DNA of 64,000 bases from Mermis nigrescens (Eukaryota; Nematoda; Enoplea; Mermithida; Mermithidae). The translations under genes and the position numbers were made by a program. Positions 35,631 to 47,087 of this stretch are shown piece by piece; position 1 is the first letter of the stretch; every line of letters starts with the position of its first letter. The stretch covers positions 62,001 through 126,000 of the forward strand of contig JAVLUZ010000704.1 in the NCBI GenBank assembly GCA_036768485.1. The letters run 5' to 3'. The notes beneath the pieces are model-generated. The model ran no database searches and was not told the origin of the DNA. It saw only the letters and a program-made list of their open reading frames with translations.

Positions 35631-35789
35631 CCGTCACAATGACGTTGCATTCGTTTCCTTCGTGACCTTTGGCACTGACTATGAAAGACGCTGGCTGACC
35701 AACGACGGCTTGATGCAAACCATCTCCGACAATAGATGGACCCTGATGTTGCCGGCTGAGCTGAAACGGCGCTGACGTCATAGGGCTTC
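35631..35789 (-). CDS. Filamin exon 13
   Basis: 159-bp exon: GSPMTSAPFQLSRQHQG, VGDGLHQAVVGQPASFIV, NECNVIVT. It ends repeat 6 with a few extra residues and begins repeat 7. Acceptor CCTGTCAG, donor GTACAG, phase 1 both ends. The exon starts GA-AGC after carried G, the pattern expected but not found at exon 5. Confidence 0.84.
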
Positions 35790-36050
35790 CTGACAGGAAT
35801 AATTAATAATTACATAACATAACTATTTTGAAAAAATTACAATAGAACAATTTGAAATTTTTGGACGGAGTCGAACATTTTTTGAAGCAGTAGTAATCTA
35901 ACCGATTCTAAAATTTAAAATCGAAACGATCCAAGTATCGATTAGTAATCGGAAAAAATTTCAATTTGTGAAAAAAATGTGAAACGCCCACATAATTTAA
36001 AATTCAAAATTTAATTAAGGAATAAGTTAGATATCTTCCGACTTCTTCAC

Positions 36051-36224
36051 CTGGAACATGCTCCCCATTAAAACGCACGCTGACCACGTGTGGTTTGGGC
36101 TCCTGTGGATCAAACGAAACCGTAAAGCGAGCGTTTTCGTCAGCATGTACGTAATTTGGCACATTTTGGCCGTCCACCGCAACTATGATTTCCATGTTTC
36201 CAGCGCCGGCTTTGGTCGCATCGA
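36051..36224 (-). CDS. Filamin exon 12
   Basis: 174-bp exon with IDATKAGAGNMEIIVAVDG and RFTVSFDPQEPKPHV, ending NGEHVPG; central part of repeat 6 with a near-consensus AGAG turn. Acceptor TTATCAG, donor GTGAAG, phase 1 both ends. Confidence 0.88.
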
Positions 36225-36559
36225 CTGATAAAACAATTTACATAATTCGACTGCTTTACTAAAGTTTACAGTACGCATTTAGAGCAACCAAAGTTAGCAT
36301 CTTATAGTAAAATATGGGTGGATGAAAACGATACCCTTTTCAGATAGTGACCATAATTCTATTGTTTTTGAGGTTCGCGGGTCGAAAGAGATAAAAATGG
36401 GCCCTTTCATCGAAATTTTCGTACAGCTAATTATGTACGAATTAATCTCTATTCGTTTAGCCACTGTTTCTTGACCTGATCTATTTAACCAGTGTACTTC
36501 AGCGGATAGATGCATAATGTTTTTATTTCTGTTCTTCAAACTATCAGTTCAGACCTCAT

Positions 36560-38603
36560 ACCTGAAAAAGTACAAAAAAAATTCTGAAAAAAGCCCTCCT
36601 AAACATATTCATAAATTACATTCAAAAATTAAGACTATGGAAGAAATACAAATTGTTTAGAACTAATGCTAATCGTATCATCTAATCTAGTTTCTGCAAA
36701 TCTATAAGAAGAGAAACCAAAAACTTTTTTGCTAACGAAGAATTAGAAGTTTTAAAATCAGGTGATATCCGTAACTTTCACAATTTTGTTAATTCTCGTT
36801 TAAAAATCAATAAAAATTCATTTTCCTTGACTCTACGTAACGGTATTGAATTAGATAACGATCATGTAAAAGCTAATCATTTCAACTCATATTTTGCATC
36901 TGTTTTCACTCTTGATGATGAAACTCATCCTGTTTTTCAGGCTCGTACATTTTCATCTTTATCGACTATCGATTTTGATGTAGACACCGTTTTCAGAGCT
37001 ATTTGCGAATCTAAACCAAGTACTGCATTAGGCCCTGATGACCTGTGCTCGTATTTTATCAAAATTAGGTCATTTGCTCTCCTCTCCTCTTGCTTCTATC
37101 TTTGAAACATCTTCTCTATCAGGTTCAGTCCCAAAATTGTGCGTCAAGCAAATGTAATTCCTGTTTTAAAAATAAAGGCGATTCTGGTTGTGTTGAAATT
37201 TATCGTCCGATTCCTTTGTGTTGCTCTACTTGTACAATTATGGAAAAATCGTCAAAATAATAAGATTCTTGAGTACTTAAATAAAAATAATTTGCTTTCT
37301 TCCCTTCAATTTGATTTTTTAAAAGGTATGTCATGTGAAACCCAATTGCTGAAAGTGTAAAAACGAATGGGCAAAATGCCTCGATAAAAAATCTACAATT
37401 GACGTAACTTTCATCCATTTCAAAAAGCTTTTGACAAAATTTCGCATACAAAATTACTTCATAAGCTTTCTGCATATGGCTTACATGGTTTCTATTTAAC
37501 TGGCTTAAATCTTTGTTATCTTCTCGATCTTAGTGCGCAGTCGTTAATAGTTCTTTTTCAGATAGACTAAATGTATCCAGCGGTGTCCCGCAAGGAAGTG
37601 TGATAGGGCCAACTCTTTTTCTGATTAACATAAATGATTTGTGCGATAATATCAATAGTTGTGTACGTTTATTTGCCGATAATGTTAAATTGTATGATTC
37701 GTCTTCCTGTATCGCTATACTTCAAAATGATCTTAATAAGCTTTATATGAGGTCGCGTGAATGGCAGCTTCAGATATCTATCGATAAATGCTCAGTTCTG
37801 TACATGGGTTACAAAAATCCTAAATATCAATATTTCATTGGAAATCAGTTTTTGCCTTCTGATTCGGACTGTGTCCGTGACTTAGGTGTTCTACTGTCTC
37901 AAAATTTGAAATTTTATCAGCACCACCACGAAATAATAAAAAAGCTTCTCAGCGCTCTAGTCTGATACTGAACTTATTCTTTTCTCGTGATCATGAAATT
38001 TTGTCTCGAACGTTTAAGATCTATGTTTGACCACTGCTTGAATATTGATTGCTCTACTGTTTGGAGTCCATATCGTATTCGAGATATTGATCGCATTGAA
38101 AGAGTTCAGCGCAGATTTACGCGAAATATTTTCGTCTTTAACAGGGTTTTTCTTATAACGATCGTTTAATTAAGCTGTCTTTAGAACGTCTTGAAATACG
38201 CCGTATTCATTTTGCGTTGTGCTTGTATTTTCAAATTATTACTGGACAGTCCCATATTCTTTATGACGAATTTTTCGCTTCCAACAATAATTATACTTGC
38301 TCTGTTAATAATTTCAAGCTTTTTGTTCCAGTAGCTCGTTCCGATATTCAAAAGTATGATTTCAGTCATAGATATGTTAATCTGTGGAATTCGCTTCCGT
38401 ACGATCTTGTAAATTCACCTAGATTGGAAATTTTTAAGCGCAAACTCAGTACTTTCGATTTATTTTTTTTGTAAAGGGGCACGCGTAAGTTTTCACTTTA
38501 TGACTGCGTCTCCCAATTGCTGTCGTTTTTATCACATGCTGTGTTATTATTTTTTATCACGGGTTTTCTTGGACGTAGCAATAAATCCTTTGTTGTTGTT
38601 GTT
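36560..38603 (+). pseudogene. Decayed non-LTR retrotransposon (CR1/Jockey-like reverse transcriptase)
   Basis: Plus-strand coding fragments in shifting frames, each typical of a LINE ORF2. In order: HIHKLHSKIKTM; NGIELDNDHVKANHF with NSYFASVF; SKPSTALGPDDLCSYFIK; VPQGSVIGPTLFLININDL (RT palm); LFADNVKLY where the catalytic FADD has become FADN; LGVLLSQNLKF; RVQRRFTRN; and the C-terminal NLWNSLP. Several stops and frameshifts separate them, so it is dead. A TTG-type simple tail near 38590 fits a LINE 3' end. It is antisense to the filamin gene, inside intron 11. Superfamily choice is tentative. Confidence 0.88.
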
Positions 38604-38850
38604 AACAGTAATAACAAATAATTTCAGTGATTTTCGATCTTTGCCGGGCTAGAAACAAAAATTTCGAGCGTGTCAAACTGCTCATTTTTAGAATAGAAAG
38701 AACGCGCCGAAGAACAATATGACAGGGAAGTACATGCACCCATGTTAACTACTGTGTAGTACGCTCAAGTCTCCTAAGTACTACATACTTACTTACAACA
38801 CCGTGCAATTTATAGCCTTAAAAAGCACGTGTAAGAAAATAAAAAAGTAA

Positions 38851-38922
38851 CACCCTTGGCGGGGATCGAACCCACGACCTTTGGATTAGAAGTCCAACGC
38901 TTATCCACTGCGCCACAAGGGC
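38851..38922 (-). tRNA. tRNA-Arg (anticodon UCU), intronless
   Basis: Reading the minus strand from 38922: acceptor stem GCCCTTG pairs with CAAGGGT at the 3' end, with one G-U pair. The D arm reads GCGCAGTGGATAAGCG. The anticodon stem-loop is TTGGA-CTTCTAA-TCCAA with anticodon TCT. The T arm is GTGGG-TTCGATC-CCCGC with the invariant TTCGATC. CCA is not encoded, as usual in eukaryotes. A and B box promoter sequences are intact. It sits inside a filamin intron in the same orientation as the host gene, about 250 bp past the LINE remnant. Confidence 0.97.
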
Positions 38923-39169
38923 TTAAAAGAACTTCTTATTTATCATTTATATCTGCACATTACATAACATGAATAAAACTTTTACAATGCGAAGGTAAAA
39001 CATAATTGAGCTGAGTGAGCATATCTTAATACTTAAAAACAACTTCCCATATCGAATGATTTAAACGCAAAACGGCTTCTTCCCGAAGCGTTACAGTAAA
39101 CTTATTCAAAGTACTAATATTTAATGTATTTAAAGTATGTACGACCATACCTGCGCTGGGGGGTCTGAC

Positions 39170-39412
39170 CACACCTAGGCGAGGGGGTTTGGGAGGTGTG
39201 CAACCCCCAGAAATCAAAATACCCCCTCCCAGAATTCAATTTTCGAACTTTTTTTTGTTTTTTTTTGCAATTTTTTGATGCCAATGGTTAGTGCTCGATG
39301 TGAAACGGTGAAAAAATGTGTTTTTTTTTTGCCAAACCACTATTTTGAGGCTATTTTTTACCTTGAAAAATCTTGCACCCTCCTCCCAGAATTTCCTTGC
39401 TGCCCACGTATA
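39170..39412 (-). mobile_element. MITE-2 copy h
   Basis: CACACCTAGGCG to GCCCACGTATA; duplication GGTCTGAC/GGTCTCAC with one mismatch. Confidence 0.9.
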
Positions 39413-41571
39413 GGTCTCACGCTTAGAATGGCTGCTGAGTGCTCAATCGTGCAAAATGACTACGGCCGCCCAGGATTGTCGATCTCCCGAGAAAAAATCG
39501 TAAAAGTTTGCGTTTTGGAGCGTTTTCAGCTAAATGTTGATTCAAAAGTGCCAAATTTTGGTGCTTCGTCCCATACACTATTTTTTCGACTATATTTTGT
39601 TATAAATCTACTCAATTTTTTCCGAGATTTTTATATTCTTTTATATTCTGGAAGAAAAAGCAGGCTAATGCATATTTAGTTAGAAAACACCAGGTTTTCT
39701 GCATAATTTTTAGTAACATGCATATTCTCCATGGACGTGTCATCGAATACACTTCAAAAAGCTTGCATTCCGTGTGTACTGATGCAAAATTATATCAAAA
39801 TACGAATTTGGCAATAAAATTTCAAATATTTCGAGAATAAAGAACAGTTTTGCATTTAAATTCTTTTCCGTGCCCTCAAATAAAATTTTCTACGAATGTA
39901 ACAAAAAACAGGAGCATCTGATATCGTTTGTTTGATTTTGTGGAAGTCGGCAGTTACTCCATAAAAATTTATTTTTAATATTACATTTTTCACATCGAAC
40001 TATGTATGAACAGTCAGTAAGTTCTGCAATCGTGAAACAAAACTTTTTATAATAATTTATGAATATTTAGACGTATTATCTATGTTTATTCTTTATAAAT
40101 TTTTCATAACTCACTGAAGAAGCTTGCCGGCTCTCCAACCAATTTACCCTGTACTGGTAGCAAAATGACTTTAGAAACATCATAAACTTTAGCTAAAAAC
40201 GGCGAATCTTTGATCGGTTGATTGTTGTACGATATGCTGATCACATGGCTACCTTAACAAGGAAAGCATGTAGTAAATGGCACAGCTAAAATCTCATACG
40301 TACAACTCGACAAAAAACGTTTACTGATTAACGTGTGCGAAGACCAAATAAAAAAATTTAATAATATACTGACAATAAATAAAATAATTTAATATGTGTA
40401 CATATGTATGTATGTATATGCAATGTACATATACTATAACATGTAATACTAATTAAAACAAACTACGTACGTACTTTAACTATTATGTACAATAATAATT
40501 AAAAACTAAATTCACAATACATATGTATATATGCATGCATGGAATTAATACAGGTTGTTCCACCACATTATCCAAAGTATTCATATCTCGCAACAACAGG
40601 TTGATCATTTCTTAATTTTTTAGAAATTATCTTAGACCTGACGTTCAATAGGCAATCGACCGACAAAGTTCTGCTGGATTTGTTTACCATAGCAATGTTA
40701 GGAAATTAATTTTTTCCCATTATCTATGCAAAAGCCATACCGCATTGACTTTTGACACCGATTTCTCAATATGTGTAATTTGCATTAGCCTATTCAACGA
40801 CTTATTCTTTACCCTTCTATGTACTATCAACATCAAAAAATCGTCTCAATACTAATACAATGCACTGCGTTCACCGGGAAAACTACAGTATTAGGACAAT
40901 ACGCATTGGAATAATACTGATGCCCAAGATAGCTCATCCATTGGCTGGTCAAGAACACACTTTTTAAGAATTTTGAAGGGAACTGGAAATTTTTCCGTCC
41001 GATCCAAAGAAAAGATAAATTGTATCAAATACATACGTAACCTACTTTATAGCATTGCAATTTTTGAAGTTGTGTGTAGAAATACTCAAAAAATTCACAA
41101 GCAAGTACGATTTTTATTCCGATTTTTTGCAAAAAGGTGTGTAAGAAGGGCACATTAGTAGATGGAAAAAATTTTAACTCATGAATTGCGCTTTAAGCTG
41201 AAAAATTTATTGAAAACCACGCCCGGTGAACGGAGTTCATCGTGTTAGTAGTAGAAGGTTAAATTTCAAGTACTCAATCACTCTGAAACTTTTTTATCGC
41301 CTGAGTCGCCTATGCATTGATGCAAGCAAAATACGTATCATTCAGAAATCACAAGGAAGTAGTATAAAAAAGGATTAACAAAAACTTCCACAGTAAATGT
41401 CATGAATTTGTAATAGCGACCAGACTTTGTCAGTCAGTAGTCAGTTTTCCTATTGACCTTCAAAGTACATACTCATATGTCTAAAAAAATCATCGAAAAA
41501 TATTAAGGGCTAGCGGAGTTATTATGTATAAATGAAGAAAACGGGTTGGATGTCGGGTGGCTAGATCGAAC
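39413..41571. other. Filamin intron sequence around exon 11, no other gene seen
   Basis: Includes a MITE-8-like fragment (39440-39670), GTAT/GTACAT simple sequence at 40390-40540 and a TACAGGTTGTTCC word near 40551. Confidence 0.5.
40115..40252 (-). CDS. Filamin exon 11
   Basis: 138-bp exon: GSHVISISYNNQPIKDSPF, LAKVYDVSKVILLP, GEPASFF. It closes repeat 5 and opens repeat 6. Acceptor TGTTAAG, donor GTGAGT, phase 1 both ends. The usual GSPF is DSPF here. Confidence 0.86.
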
Positions 41572-41979
41572 CATAAGTGGGCAGCAGCCGAATTTCGGCA
41601 AGGGTCTAGCTGGTGTAAAACCGGCAAAAAACCCAAAAATGCACCGAAAATTCAATTCTTGGGTTACTGATTTGAGGGTCTATCCGATTCTCGAGGGTCT
41701 AGTCTAGACCACACCTGGGCGTGGGGGTTTGGGAAGTATACATGCATACCCCAGAAACCAAAATACCCTCTCCCCAAAATTCAATTATCGGAATTTTTTT
41801 GTTTTTTCTCAGCAATGCCAATGGATAGTGCTCGATGAGAAATGGTGAAAAATGGTGTTTTCCGCCGTACCACTATTTTAAGACCATTTTTTGATCTTTG
41901 AAAAATCTTGCATCCCCCCCAGAATTTTGGTGCCGCCCACCTATGGTCTAGACCCTCCACGCCAACGTGTGGGTCGATA
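41572..41979. mobile_element. MITE-7 copy with nested MITE-2
   Basis: CATAAGTGGGCAGC to ACGCCAACGTGTG; flanks GATCGAAC and GGTCGATA agree at 5 of 8. The interior resembles the 8712-9014 element. A MITE-2 is inserted at 41710-41945. Confidence 0.65.
41710..41945 (-). mobile_element. MITE-2 copy i
   Basis: CACACCTGGGCG to CGCCCACCTATG with exact duplication GTCTAGAC; close to consensus, so relatively young. Confidence 0.93.
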
Positions 41980-42167
41980 TCCAGTACTACATACAGACAT
42001 AAATAAGTAGTAATATACTTTGAGAAGTTATAAAGAAATGAAGATTACGTTATCTATCGTTTACTGCTAAAGAAGTCATACGAGCTTTCTCCAGCTTTTG
42101 AAGATGTAGTTTTGTTTTTCGAAATTCCCATTTTCAAACCTCTTTAACATATGTCAATATGTAGGAT

Positions 42168-42394
42168 CACACATGTAACGGCTCGAAATTGGGGGTCCCG
42201 GCATTTTTAGGAGGAAGGGGGGGTAAATGACTTCCAATTTTTGATCAAAAACGGCCAAAAAACGCCTAAAAACAGCCAAAAAAAAATCGATTTTTTACCA
42301 AAAATCGGGGGAGGGGTCAAAAATTTTTGTGGCTCTTGGGGGATGGAGGAAGTCCGACTTTTGGGGGGATCCCCATCCCCCTGTAACATGTATG
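42168..42394 (+). mobile_element. MITE-4 copy e
   Basis: CACACATGTAACGGCTCG to CTGTAACATGTATG; flanks TGTAGGAT and CGTACGAC match weakly. Confidence 0.82.
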
Positions 42395-42590
42395 CGTACG
42401 ACGCATGCTTTTATGAATTTACGAACGCAAAGTGCGATATATGTAGTGTATGTACGTACACATATAGAAAAATCGATACCATCTTTGAAAATTGGCAAAT
42501 TTTATAAAAAGTCGCATAAATGAGCCGATTTTGTTGTGGCAATCTCAAACGCTACTTACAAATTTTTGTTGCGATATAGATAGGAACCAG

Positions 42591-42772
42591 CAGGGGCGGA
42601 TTTGAGGGGGGGGAGGCGGCCGCCCCCCCTTGGCCCAAAATAGTGTTCAAAATTAAGCATTTTTTAGCGATTTTTAGCGATTTCCGGGTTAAAACGGCTA
42701 ATTCTTCCGCCCAAGTCAGGTTCCCCCCTTAGGGGTACCGCCCCCCTTAGGAAAATCCTAGATCCGCCACTG
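42591..42772 (+). mobile_element. MITE-6 copy a
   Basis: CAGGGGCGGAT to ATCCGCCACTG inverted ends; duplication GGAACCAG/GGAACTAG. Confidence 0.9.
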
Positions 42773-42988
42773 GGAACTAGGTACATTGAAAAACAGATAC
42801 TTTTCGCCCCAAGCATTGCCAAATGAAGAGTTCACTTAAATTTGAAGAAACTCACTTAAGAGCATTATGTACTTAAAACCATGATATTTCCGTTAAAATC
42901 AAGAAAATTCGAAATGAAAACTTATCAAAAATTTTAGGCAGAAAAGATGAATCAGAATTTTGAAAAACAATGGATAAGCCAAACAAAC

Positions 42989-43072
42989 CTGTAATGTCAG
43001 GTGTATATTCAACTTTGAACCTGTGATCGTCGACCGATGAAATCTTGACCGGTACTTCGTGCTCGGTCGGGT
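42989..43072 (-). CDS. Filamin exon 10
   Basis: 84-bp exon: DPTEHEVPVKISSVDDHRF then VEYTPDITG. It matches exons 2, 6 and 14 in place and almost in length. Acceptor AATTTCAG, donor GTTTGT, phase 1 both ends. Confidence 0.85.
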
Positions 43073-43414
43073 CTGAAATTTTTATAAAAATTTTAAAAAA
43101 TAGGTATCGCTTGCCAACTTGTACATGCGACGAATCGGAATTTTAAAAAATATAATAGTCGAATCGAAAAAGATTAAAATTTGATAGAAAAGTTCTTATT
43201 TTTAGCTAAAAACTATAAGAATGTCAAAACTTCTATTGTGCAAACTGACGTTTAATTTGTAAGAAACTAGAGAAAAATTTCATTTTTAAACACTCATACA
43301 TATGTATGTAGGAGCTTTACACATTTGGGTTCAGCTTTGCTTATCTTTAATTTAAAAAAGCAAAAATAGATAAGCGAAATGTTTCTCGGGTGAATACAAT
43401 AAAAAATTTGGGAA

Positions 43415-43903
43415 AAGGATAGGGTACCCGCTCAAAATGTTGATAGGGGTAGTCGGCCATTTTCAGGGAGGAGGGGTTAATGACTTTCATTATTTGGCCA
43501 AAAATGTCAAAGAAAAGTAAAAATGGCCACAAACGCAAGTTTTTGCAAAAAATGAGGAAGGGTCAAAATTTTCTGATCCTGAGGGGATGGGAGGGGTACG
43601 ACCACACCTGGGCGTGAGGGGGGGGTTTTGGGGTATGCACCCCCCCGAGAAACCAAAATAACCCCCAGAAAAAAATGCCCCCAGAATACAATTTTTTAAA
43701 AATTTTTTGTTTTTTATGCAAATGGATAGTGCCCGATGAGAAACGTTGAAAAATGGTGTTTTTCCGCCATACCAGCATTTTTAAGGCCATTTTTTGATCT
43801 TTGAAAAATCTTGCACCCAACCCCCCGGAATTTTGGTGCCGCCCACCTATGTGTACGACCGACTATGGGTAGGGGGATCCCCATACCCTTGCAACATTTA
43901 TCG
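43415..43903 (+). mobile_element. MITE-4 copy interrupted by MITE-2, abutting exon 9 donor
   Basis: Left part 43415-43602 and right part 43852-43903 together match the MITE-4 family. The left limit is approximate. The right end lies about six bases from the exon 9 splice donor. Confidence 0.72.
43603..43851 (-). mobile_element. MITE-2 copy j, nested in MITE-4
   Basis: CACACCTGGGCG to GCCCACCTATG; flanks GGTACGAC and TGTACGAC agree at 7 of 8. It splits the MITE-4 sequence GATGGGAGG from TATGGGTAGGGGGATCCC. Confidence 0.9.
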
Positions 43904-43910
43904 ATGTTAC

Positions 43911-44057
43911 CTTTTATGGTTACGGCGGGCAGTAAGCGAGACGACAATTTCGTATCAATAATAAAATGCGTAGGCTTATTGACTGGCATTCTTTCAAGTC
44001 CCGGGCCACTGGCGTCGATTTCTTTAGCCGATACAATTTTGCATACGAACGGACTAC
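43911..44057 (-). CDS. Filamin exon 9
   Basis: 147-bp exon encoding GSPFVCKIVSAKEIDAS, then THFIIDTKLSSRLLPAVTIK: the end of repeat 4 and start of repeat 5. Acceptor TATTTTCAG, donor GTAACA. The donor lies within a few bases of the end of a MITE-4 copy (about 43415-43903), itself interrupted by a MITE-2. Confidence 0.86.
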
Positions 44058-44454
44058 CTGAAAATACCAATTTATGCGAACAGAGCTGAACAAATAGAGA
44101 AAATACGTACACAAATAAACTATAAGTAGAATAAAATAGATAAAAATTCAGAGGATAAAATAAAACAAATAGAGTTAAGGATAAATTAGTTAAAAGCACT
44201 CTAAAACATAAAATAATGTATAAATTCAATTATTTCGAGGAAATATTTCTAATTTTTCGAATGATGACAGAACTGAAAAATAGTATCCCAAGATTTATAG
44301 GTAGATCGAAATTTTAATACTATATTTCACATAAAAATGTAGATTTTGGGAGAAATCACTTTTCCTTCGGAAGGAAAAATATGTATAGAAATCTAATATC
44401 ATATCAATGAACATAAAATTCCTTTCAAAATGTGTAGAGTATAAACTAGAACTG

Positions 44455-44511
44455 TGCCGGGGCCAGGCTGGCCCCTCCGGGGCCGGGCCAGTGTTAGAGT
44501 CGATTGAAATG
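44455..44511. repeat. GC-rich GGCC/GCCGGGGCC island
   Basis: GTGCCGGGGCCAGGCTGGCC followed by CCGGGGCCGGGCC; related to 55673-55790. Confidence 0.8.
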
Positions 44512-44677
44512 TAGAAAATTGATAATATTTCGGGCAGATTTACCTTCAAGCTCGATTTCAAGCAACACCATAGATATTGCTAATTCAAATCTTTATTTCA
44601 TTATGTCAGATTGATGCAAATTTCTAAATAATAATCAAAATTGATACATTTTAAATCCAAGTCAGAGGAGTTAAATC

Positions 44678-44905
44678 CATACATGGGCAGCTCAAAGAAT
44701 TTTAGGGGTCTAAAATTTTTCGAAGTCAAAAAGTGCCTGATAATATATGGTAGGGCGAGAAAAACACCGTTTTCCTAGCGTTTCTCAATGAAAGCTATCC
44801 ATTGGCTTCAAAGACTGGAAAAATTCTGGAAATCAATTTCTGAGGGGTCTGGCGGGTTTTTTTGGGGGGGGAAGAATGTGAATTCTGGGGTCTCGACAAC
44901 CTAAA
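44678..44905 (+). mobile_element. MITE-2 copy k, degraded
   Basis: Starts CATACATGGGCAG, and the interior (GGTAGGGCGA, CTATCCATTGGCTTC) matches the family; the right end is lost before the MITE-6 at 44917. Confidence 0.7.
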
Positions 44906-44916
44906 CCTCCGATGAC

Positions 44917-45113
44917 CAGGGGCGGATTTAGGGGAAGGGGCGAGGGGGAGGGACGGCAGCCCCCATTGGCTAAAAATAGTGCGCAAAATTAAAGATTTTT
45001 GAGCGATTCTTAGCGATTTTCGGGTTAAAACAACCTAATTTTTCCGCCTAAGTCTGGATTCCGCCCCCTTGAGGGGTACCGCCCCCCTTGAGAAAATCCC
45101 GCATCCGCCACTG
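44917..45113 (+). mobile_element. MITE-6 copy b
   Basis: CAGGGGCGGATTTAGG to CATCCGCCACTG; duplication CCGATGAC/CCGATGCC. Interior GGGTTAAAACAACCTAAT matches copy a. Confidence 0.9.
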
Positions 45114-45463
45114 CCGATGCCCATGTTGGGTTATATCTTGTAATCCCAGCAAATATTAACGCTTGACGCGCATATCTACAAGCAAGAATACATACATAGG
45201 TATAAGGGGTAGGCTAGGGTCGAACGATGAGCACGGTAAAGAACGCTTTTCTTGGCCCGGCCGGCACAGCTCTGAGTATGCACATCTCATCTTATATATA
45301 TACCAAAGATCGTCTAATCAAGATCGTCAAATCAAGCTGGAATACTAACTGAAGAAGTCACTAACTTTTATGTATATAATTAAATCACAAGCACGATCGA
45401 ATTGATAATATTATGTACATATATAAAATACGAAATCCGATCCATGTGTAACATGTCTACAGC

Positions 45464-46277
45464 CGAGGCCCATATCCAGAGGGGGGCGGGGGAGGCTGCC
45501 CCTCGGAATGGGAAAAAAATTTGGATCTGCCAAGGGTCCCCGAAGGAAAGAATGAAAAATTGGCGAAGTGCGTCTGAAACATCGCCAAAACAGGTTTCTG
45601 GCGTACTTTTGAGCTAGTAAACTCGAAATTTTCCGGCGCTTTTAGCGCCGGAGATAATTGTTTATGTATAGTTTTTGTCTTCTAAACCGCTGAGAAATCG
45701 CTCAAATTTGGAGTTAGACGAGAGAGCAAGTGAATTTTTTTCTAGCGCTGTGCGCCGGATTCATTGTTTAGCTAGTTTTTGCCTTCACTCAAAACAGCTC
45801 AAATTTGAGTTATGACATCAAAAACATGTGTAATTTTTCCGGCACGCTTCGCGCCATATTTAGTGTTTATATAGGTATCTTTTTTTGTCTTCTAGTCCGC
45901 TCAAAACCGCTCAAATTTGAATTTGACATGCGGAATATGTGATTTTTTTTTCGAGCGCTCGGCGCTAAATTATTCCATTATCCGTATTGTTTTCCTTTGT
46001 AAAGCACAATTATTTAGTAGAAAGGCAAGAGATAAGAAATAATTCGTCGATTGAGTGATGAAAAATCAGCATAAATGATAAATTTTCTGTATATCAATAT
46101 AGAATAGAGTAAAAAATTTTTCAATTTTTTTTGAAATTTTTTTTCTTCACCATCGTATAGAGCTCGCCGAGAGACGCTCCCGACTGCCTTTATTTTCGCC
46201 CGTGTCCTAATGGTTTTCGAGATATCTGGACTCAAGAAATGTTCGCCCCCGATATAAAATCCTGGATACCGGGCCTG
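45464..46277 (+). mobile_element. MITE-5 copy c
   Basis: CGAGGCCCATATCCAG to CTGGATACCGGGCCTG; flanks TCTACAGC and TCTGCAAC. It contains variant hairpins near 45633 (GGCGC-TTTTA-GCGCC) and 45842. Confidence 0.85.
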
Positions 46278-46285
46278 TCTGCAAC

Positions 46286-46516
46286 CATACATGTAACGGC
46301 TCGAAATTTGGAGAGGGGGTTCGGCCATTTTAGGAGAGAGGGGTAAATGAACTCAAACTTTTGGCCAAAATGGTCAAAAAACGGCTAAAAACGGCCAAAA
46401 AATTCCATTTTTTCCAAAAATCGGGGAGGGGGAGTCAAAAATTTTCTGGCTCAGGGGGGTGTGGGGGTGACGTCCGACTTTGGGTTGGGAGTCCCCCACC
46501 CCCTGTTACATGCATG
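46286..46516 (+). mobile_element. MITE-4 copy f, next to a MITE-5
   Basis: CATACATGTAACGGCTCG to CTGTTACATGCATG; flanks TCTGCAAC and TCTACACT. The left flank is also the right duplication of the MITE-5 at 45464-46277. Confidence 0.86.
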
Positions 46517-46620
46517 TCTACACTAAACAAAGACGAGTACAATTTTGATGCTAAGAGACAAGGCGTGCTATTAAGTTTTTAGGTTTTATCATAATTTTTA
46601 TCATAATTCAATACGTTGTT

Positions 46621-46666
46621 AAAGTCAAAAATTATGATATTTGTAAATATCATAATTTTTGACTTT
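46621..46666. repeat. Perfect 22-bp-arm palindrome
   Basis: The arms AAAGTCAAAAATTATGATAT plus TT and their exact complement are separated by just GT. The motif ATCATAATTTTTATCATAATT just upstream (46588-46608) repeats the arm core. Confidence 0.95.
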
Positions 46667-46922
46667 AAACTAACTTATTGCATTATGTTTACCATAAAAT
46701 CGCATGCAATTTTGCCTTCCTTTTTCAGCAACCATACCCTACATATTTCATCGTTTTTTAAACCCTAAAACAGATTTAAATTTTTGACTTTGGGCTCTTT
46801 TGGTAAGAATTTTGATTAATTAATTCTTTCAACTTCTAATCGCAGAGTTTTGATTGTTTAAAGAATATTTATCAAATTTGAATTTCGCTTCCACGCATTT
46901 TGTTCCATTTCTTGCAATTAAC

Positions 46923-47087
46923 CTGAAACGGGTTCGCCGTTGAACCTGACGTTGATCACGTGATCAATTTCTTGTTTCGGTATAAAGGAAATTTCGTATC
47001 GATTTTGTCCCAAATTTTTGGCCGTCGACGTCATGCCGTCGTTGATAGCCACTTCCAAATTTCCGACTCCTCCATCGCTGGCGTCGA
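46923..47087 (-). CDS. Filamin exon 8
   Basis: 165-bp exon with IDASDGGVGNLEVAIND and YEISFIPKQEIDHVINV, ending at NGEPVSG. It is the central part of repeat 4. Acceptor TATTTTCAG, donor GTTAAT; phase 1 to phase 1. It corresponds in position to exons 4, 12 and 16. Confidence 0.87.
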
